DNA of 10,620 nucleotides, taken from NCBI GenBank assembly GCA_029940245.1, contig JAOZRF010000062.1, positions 1 to 10,620 on the forward strand, given 5' to 3'. Source of the stretch: Desulfobacula sp. Lineage in GTDB: Bacteria; Desulfobacterota; Desulfobacteria; Desulfobacterales; Desulfobacteraceae. Positions 6,751 to 10,620 of the stretch are shown here, piece by piece. How positions within the stretch are numbered: position 1 is the first letter of the stretch; each line of letters opens with the position of its first letter. Under the pieces are notes generated by a model. It saw only the letters and a program-made list of their open reading frames with translations, searched no databases and was not told the DNA's origin. Both the position numbers and the translations under genes were made by a program.

Positions 6751-8585
6751 TTAAGTTCCCAGTCTTTTTCAATCATATTTTCAGGCATCCATATACCCAG
6801 TTTTTTGCCTGCCTTTTCGCTATAATATACGGCAATTTGTTTTGTGTTGTTTTTTTTAGCAATTTTCCGGGTGGCTGTATTGTCCTCACTGATGATGGAA
6901 AAAACCTTATGTTGCCCTGCCCTTTTTGTCAGCCCTTCAAGCAGTTTTGCGCCAACACCAAGCGCTCTGTATTCAGGCCTGACAGAGGTATAGCCTCTTT
7001 CAACAAAATGATTAAAATCAAGACCTGTAATGGTGTTCAGCCTCTGGATGAACTCAGGTCTTGGATGCTTTAGGCTGGAATTTCCCACGATGATGCCGTT
7101 TTCCTCGGCATATCCTATCAAATATGCCCTTTCAAGGTTATATCTGACATATTTTGTATCCACTGACCCTCCTGCTTCCACCATTGCACAGATCTCATCT
7201 AAAAAACCCGGGGGCAACTCATCCGGTTTCATAAAATTAAAGGTGATATTGCTTCCCAATGAAATAATGGTTTCATTGATTTTGTCTGCTCTCAGGCGGA
7301 AAAGATTTTTTTTTCCATGATAATTTAAATACAATAAAAGATGGGCAGGATCTGATAAAATTTTCCAGAAAGGTTCACCTGGAATCTGTTTTACACCTGT
7401 ATAGCCTTGCAGCAAAGGATCCATGGCATTGATGTCCGATTTAATATATGGATCATTGTCAATTAAATTGTCATAGGAATGGGCAATATTGGGATTTAAG
7501 GATATAAAGGTCAGCCAATCATTTTTTAAGGCATAGTCTGTAAGTCCGGTCAGGTTTACATGATTCCAGATACCTTGTTTGGAAAGATCCCATAAGGTTT
7601 TTATTTCAGCAGACTGTTTTTTTTCAGAACTTTCCCATTGGATCAAGGTCATGCCGGAGGAAAACAGATTTTGAATTTCATTACCATGATATATCGTATC
7701 AAAATTCTCCATAACAGCTTTGACACCAAAAAAAATATGGGAAACTTCTTTTTTTTCCACGAAAAATTCAAAAGAAGAAAACATATCCTCAAAAAGAAAT
7801 CCTTTTGCTCCAAATTTGTCTTTCAATTTTGCCACAAAATCCCAGAAAGAAAAAGCATCCTTAAAAAAACAAGATTGAAGCGGCAGTATCAATTCAGGTG
7901 TCAGGTATTCTTTTAAAGGGAATATGGAAAAGTCAGGTTCAACCTGTGTATCATGATTTTTAAGTTTCCAGAAGGTGTTTATCCATTTTAAAAAAAGCCC
8001 TGTATTCTGTAGGGAAAAACTATGGTCTGCACCAGGAGTATTATCTTCTGCCTGGTTTCTGCCCGCAAGGACAATTGTCTTTATTTCTGGAAAAACAGCT
8101 TTGATATAATTTATCATTGTAATTGCACAGGGAACCTGGGCTTCAGAGTCCAGAGCAAGGATGACCACCTTTGGAAGGGTCTGTTTCAGCTTTAAATCAA
8201 GTTTTTCATGGCAAAAAGAGATATAAGTTGGATTTTTATTGTCATCAATTACACTTGCGGCCTGAAAACCCCATCTGAACATGGAGGGATAAAAACCAGC
8301 AGAGTGAAAATATAACAAATCATCTATCCTGTTGCTGGCCACAAGATATTTTTCAGGATCATAAAATGATTCAGATCTTAAAAAATCCATCACCTTTTTT
8401 AAAAAAACATGGTTCACAAAAAAGTCAAGGTTAGCATCGTATACTATGGTTTTAAAGGCTTTATGCAAAAAACATCCTGCTGCCAGGGCAGCGGTAAAAG
8501 AGGGCATGGCAGGACTTGTCAGTGGTGGGGTTATGATCAGGACTGATATTTTATTTATGGCTTTCATCATTTTCTTATGATACAT
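6747..8585 (-). CDS. Degenerate B12-binding/radical-SAM-like protein fused to a GNAT acetyltransferase
   Basis: A 612-residue two-part protein. Residues 13-56 (SVLIITPPLTSPAMPSF, then VYDANLDFF) match the opening of the cobalamin-binding domain of B12-dependent radical SAM proteins, and FPEIKTIVLAGRN (165-177) fits its later strand. At 222-247 the segment FPLKEYLTPELILPL leads into CFFKDAFSF, exactly where the radical SAM CxxxCxxC cluster motif stands. Cys239 is kept, but the next two ligands are Asp243 and Ser246, so a 4Fe-4S cluster is unlikely. Residues about 447-600 form a GNAT acyltransferase with the acetyl-CoA loop RALGVGA (540-546) after VRPEY. The start ATG has AAGG five bases upstream. 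It is the first gene of the minus-strand operon and overlaps the RimK-like ligase by ATGA. N-acylation of an amine handled by the neighbouring ligases is inferred. The GNAT call is strong; the radical-SAM relationship is read from motif order and needs structural confirmation. Confidence 0.7.
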   Translation of the reverse strand: MYHKKMMKAINKISVLIITPPLTSPAMPSFTAALAAGCFLHKAFKTIVYDANLDFFVNHVFLKKVMDFLRSESFYDPEKYLVASNRIDDLLYFHSAGFYPSMFRWGFQAASVIDDNKNPTYISFCHEKLDLKLKQTLPKVVILALDSEAQVPCAITMINYIKAVFPEIKTIVLAGRNQAEDNTPGADHSFSLQNTGLFLKWINTFWKLKNHDTQVEPDFSIFPLKEYLTPELILPLQSCFFKDAFSFWDFVAKLKDKFGAKGFLFEDMFSSFEFFVEKKEVSHIFFGVKAVMENFDTIYHGNEIQNLFSSGMTLIQWESSEKKQSAEIKTLWDLSKQGIWNHVNLTGLTDYALKNDWLTFISLNPNIAHSYDNLIDNDPYIKSDINAMDPLLQGYTGVKQIPGEPFWKILSDPAHLLLYLNYHGKKNLFRLRADKINETIISLGSNITFNFMKPDELPPGFLDEICAMVEAGGSVDTKYVRYNLERAYLIGYAEENGIIVGNSSLKHPRPEFIQRLNTITGLDFNHFVERGYTSVRPEYRALGVGAKLLEGLTKRAGQHKVFSIISEDNTATRKIAKKNNTKQIAVYYSEKAGKKLGIWMPENMIEKDWELK

Positions 8586-8642
8586 TATCGCCTTATAGCT
8601 TGCAATATCTATAATACTGGGAGGGATTCAAAGTAAAGCATC
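8586..8642. promoter_or_regulatory. Short divergent promoter region between the two ligase operons
   Basis: All 57 bases between the GNAT-fusion gene and the GshB-like gene. Plus strand: a perfect TATAAT at 8610-8615 with no good -35 box. Minus strand: TATTAT (8611-8616) overlapping it, with a weak TTTACT (8632-8637) 15 bases upstream. The overlapping -10 boxes imply that the two operons are expressed from one shared control site. A GGGAGGG at 8619-8625 lies 17 bases before the plus-strand ATG, too far for an ideal ribosome site. Confidence 0.4.
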
Positions 8643-9617
8643 ATGAAAATTGCCTTTTTAATGGATGATTTAAGACAGATCAATCCAGTATGGGAAACCA
8701 CAACTGCCCTTATGTATGAATGCAACCAGAGGGGGCACACAGTATTTTTTCTGGAACCCCACGATGTATATATCCGTGGAAACAAAGTTGTTGCAAGGAT
8801 GCGGAACATATCAGTAAAACCTGACCTTCCCATCAAAGATTACTGGCAGATGCTTATTGAATGTCTCTACAAGGAAGACCTGATATTTGAAACCCTTATA
8901 GATCTGGATGTCTTGTTCCTGCGGAAAGACCCGCCCTTAAGTTATCAGGTCATGGAATTTCTTGGTCCTGTCAGCGATAAAATTTTCATGCTCAATGATA
9001 CTCTGGGGCAAATAAAGGGTAATAGTAAGATCTATACATTGAACTTCCCTGATATTATCCCTGAAACCCATATTTCCAGGGATCCTTCCCGAATCAGAAA
9101 AATAATTGATACCTTTGGTGGAGACATGGTGATAAAACCCCTTCAGGGACATGGCGGACACGGGGTTATCAAAGTCAGCAACCGGGATCCGGAAAATTTG
9201 AATTCATTGATCAATTATTATATTGATTCAGGACAACCCTATCCTGAACGTCACCCCACAATGGTTCAGGAATATTTAAAAAGCGTTAAATATGATGGGG
9301 ATGTCAGAATTCTGCTCTTAAACGGGGAAATCTTAGGGGCCATGGGCAGAAAATCGGTCTCCGGTGACTTTAGAACAAATGTCCACGCCGGTGCAAAAGT
9401 ATTTAAACACGAAATCACAAACAAAGAACGAGAAATATGTAAAAGTTTGAAAGATCAGTTAATAAAGGATGGTCTGTATTTTGTGGGCATTGATATTATC
9501 GGTGACAAGCTTGTTGAAATCAACTGCGTAAGCCCCGGGGGCATACCCCGGATCAATCAATTGGATAATGAAAAACTGGAAGTCAAGGTCATTGATTTTA
9601 TTGAACAGCAGATTTAA
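8643..9617 (+). CDS. Glutathione-synthetase-like (GshB-type) ATP-grasp ligase
   Basis: A 324-residue protein matching bacterial glutathione synthetase in length and motif order: N-terminal MKIAFLMDDL, FLRKDPP (92-98, like the RKDPP segment of GshB), VIKPLQGHGGHGV (163-175, ATP-binding Lys165 and glycine loop), VQEYL (208-212), GDVRILLLNGE (219-229), FRTNVHAGA (243-251), GIDIIG (282-287) and EINCVSPGGI (292-301), the metal-binding end. GshB adds glycine to gamma-glutamylcysteine, but no glutamate-cysteine ligase gene is in view. FRTNVH resembles RimK more than the GshB equivalent, so a different dipeptide-type ligation is as likely as glutathione synthesis. It is divergent from the GNAT/RimK/PP-loop operon and 12 bases upstream of the solute-binding lipoprotein gene. 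The family is certain; the product is open. Confidence 0.82.
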   Translation: MKIAFLMDDLRQINPVWETTTALMYECNQRGHTVFFLEPHDVYIRGNKVVARMRNISVKPDLPIKDYWQMLIECLYKEDLIFETLIDLDVLFLRKDPPLSYQVMEFLGPVSDKIFMLNDTLGQIKGNSKIYTLNFPDIIPETHISRDPSRIRKIIDTFGGDMVIKPLQGHGGHGVIKVSNRDPENLNSLINYYIDSGQPYPERHPTMVQEYLKSVKYDGDVRILLLNGEILGAMGRKSVSGDFRTNVHAGAKVFKHEITNKEREICKSLKDQLIKDGLYFVGIDIIGDKLVEINCVSPGGIPRINQLDNEKLEVKVIDFIEQQI

Positions 9618-9629
9618 AGGTCCGGCAAA

Positions 9630-10620
9630 ATGAACACTCAAAAGACTCTGGATAGATTATTGAAAAACAGTTTAAAACGCATCTTATTTACAGGGCTTGT
9701 GATAATAATTCTATGTATGATTTTATCCTGCCAGAAAAAAAATGAAACAAACCTGCTTAAAATAGGATTACCCCAGGAACCCAAATCATTAAATGTGTGG
9801 CTGGCAACTGATGGCAACTCACGTAAAATACTCTCCCAGATCTACCAGCCTTTGTATACTCGAGATCCAAAAACATTAAAAATAATTCCCTGGCTTGCCC
9901 GGGAAGACCCTGTTTTTAATAAAAAAAAATTGGCTTATACTATAAAATTAAGAGCTGCAAAATGGTCTGATGGAAGTAATTTTACATCTGATGATGTTGT
10001 ATTTAATAAAAAATTGTTCCTTGATTTTAAAATTCCGGGTTATGCCGGCAAATGGAAGGTGATAAAAAAAATTGATATCATTGATGATCACACACTTGTT
10101 TTCTATTTAAAAAAGCCCTCGGCAATTTTTCTTTCCCGGGTATTAACCACTCCCATGGTATCGAAAAAGGAATGGGAACAAATTGCAGCCAGGGCAAAAA
10201 AAACAGAAAAACCCTTACGCTCCCTACAGAACCATATCATTAAAAAACCATTGGGTACCGGCCCTTTTATGCTGGCTGAATACAAAAAAGGGGCCTATGT
10301 TTACATGACAAAAAACCCTTATTTTTTCGGTACGGGAAAAAAAATAGGCAATTATACGCTTGGACCCTATATAGACAGCATTCTTTTTAAAATATACGGG
10401 ACCAGTGATGTTGCAATACTGGCCCTTAAAAAAGGTGACATAGACATGTTCTGGTGGGAAATTCAGCCGGGCTACATAAAAGATCTTAAAGCCCAGCCCG
10501 ATATAAAGGTATTTTTGAATAAAAAAAGCGCTTTATATTATATGGGTTTTAACTTAAGAAAACCGCCATTTGATGATAAAATTTTACGACAGGCCATAGC
10601 CACCCTTATTGACAAAGAAT
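9630..10620 (+). CDS. Family-5 (oligopeptide-type) ABC solute-binding lipoprotein, 3'-truncated by window
   Basis: The reading frame runs open from ATG 9630 to the window edge (330 residues seen; the family usually has 500-600). The N-terminus is a lipoprotein signal: basic residues (KNSLKR), hydrophobic ILFTGLVIIILCMILS, then Cys34, so the protein should be lipid-anchored facing the periplasm. SBP_bac_5 landmarks are present: KIGLPQEPKSLN (44-55 region), KLRAAKWSDGSNFTSDDVVF (about 105-124), GTGPFMLAEYKKG (about 209) and NPYFF just after. Such proteins capture oligopeptides, dipeptides, nickel or similar ligands for ABC import. AAAGG, overlapping the stop of the GshB-like gene, serves as ribosome site, so both share one transcript. 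Being next to a peptide-ligase-type gene suggests that it binds a peptide-like compound; permease and ATPase genes are expected beyond the edge but not seen. Confidence 0.85.
   Translation, partial: MNTQKTLDRLLKNSLKRILFTGLVIIILCMILSCQKKNETNLLKIGLPQEPKSLNVWLATDGNSRKILSQIYQPLYTRDPKTLKIIPWLAREDPVFNKKKLAYTIKLRAAKWSDGSNFTSDDVVFNKKLFLDFKIPGYAGKWKVIKKIDIIDDHTLVFYLKKPSAIFLSRVLTTPMVSKKEWEQIAARAKKTEKPLRSLQNHIIKKPLGTGPFMLAEYKKGAYVYMTKNPYFFGTGKKIGNYTLGPYIDSILFKIYGTSDVAILALKKGDIDMFWWEIQPGYIKDLKAQPDIKVFLNKKSALYYMGFNLRKPPFDDKILRQAIATLIDKE

Noticed and set aside
8643..9617. Assignment as housekeeping glutathione synthetase gshB
   Set aside because: No gshA in view and the FRTNVH segment and neighbours fit a specialised ligase as well, so no gene symbol was given.

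Overview
The window looks like chromosomal DNA of a Gram-negative, probably anaerobic bacterium. Moderate-to-low GC, AT-rich spacers, lipoprotein and signal-peptide signatures, and the mix of families (nucleotide-transporter-like protein with HEAT repeats and a cyclic-nucleotide domain, B12/radical-SAM-like protein, ATP-grasp ligases) fit a marine Desulfobacterota such as a Desulfobacterales member. That placement is inference from style; no marker gene is present. I see no tRNA, rRNA, CRISPR array, insertion sequence or integrase.

Left part (1-4707). A STAS-domain anti-sigma-factor antagonist-like gene lies on the minus strand and ends at a hairpin region. It is divergent from a plus-strand pair: a SUMF1/formylglycine-generating-enzyme-fold protein that appears exported, and a 1073-residue membrane protein. 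That protein joins a nucleotide-transporter/MFS-like membrane half, a HEAT-like soluble region and a C-terminal cyclic-nucleotide-binding domain. The pair is joined by a TAATG stop/start overlap. Both divergent promoters have readable -35/-10 boxes. The SUMF1 gene has a clear signal peptide in frame upstream of any ATG/GTG/TTG codon, so its true start is a puzzle.

Right part (4728-10620). Three minus-strand genes run from 8585 to 4728: a large protein with a degenerate B12-binding/radical-SAM-like region fused to a GNAT acetyltransferase, a RimK-like ATP-grasp ligase (ATGA overlap), and a QueC-like PP-loop ATPase with a four-cysteine metal site. Across a 57-bp divergent spacer, two plus-strand genes follow: a glutathione-synthetase-like ATP-grasp ligase and a family-5 solute-binding lipoprotein cut by the window edge. 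Two different ATP-grasp ligases, an acetyltransferase, a PP-loop adenylating enzyme and a peptide-type binding protein suggest an uncharacterised pathway. It may make, modify and recapture a small acylated peptide or amino-acid conjugate. The gene order and domain content are seen; the pathway is inferred.
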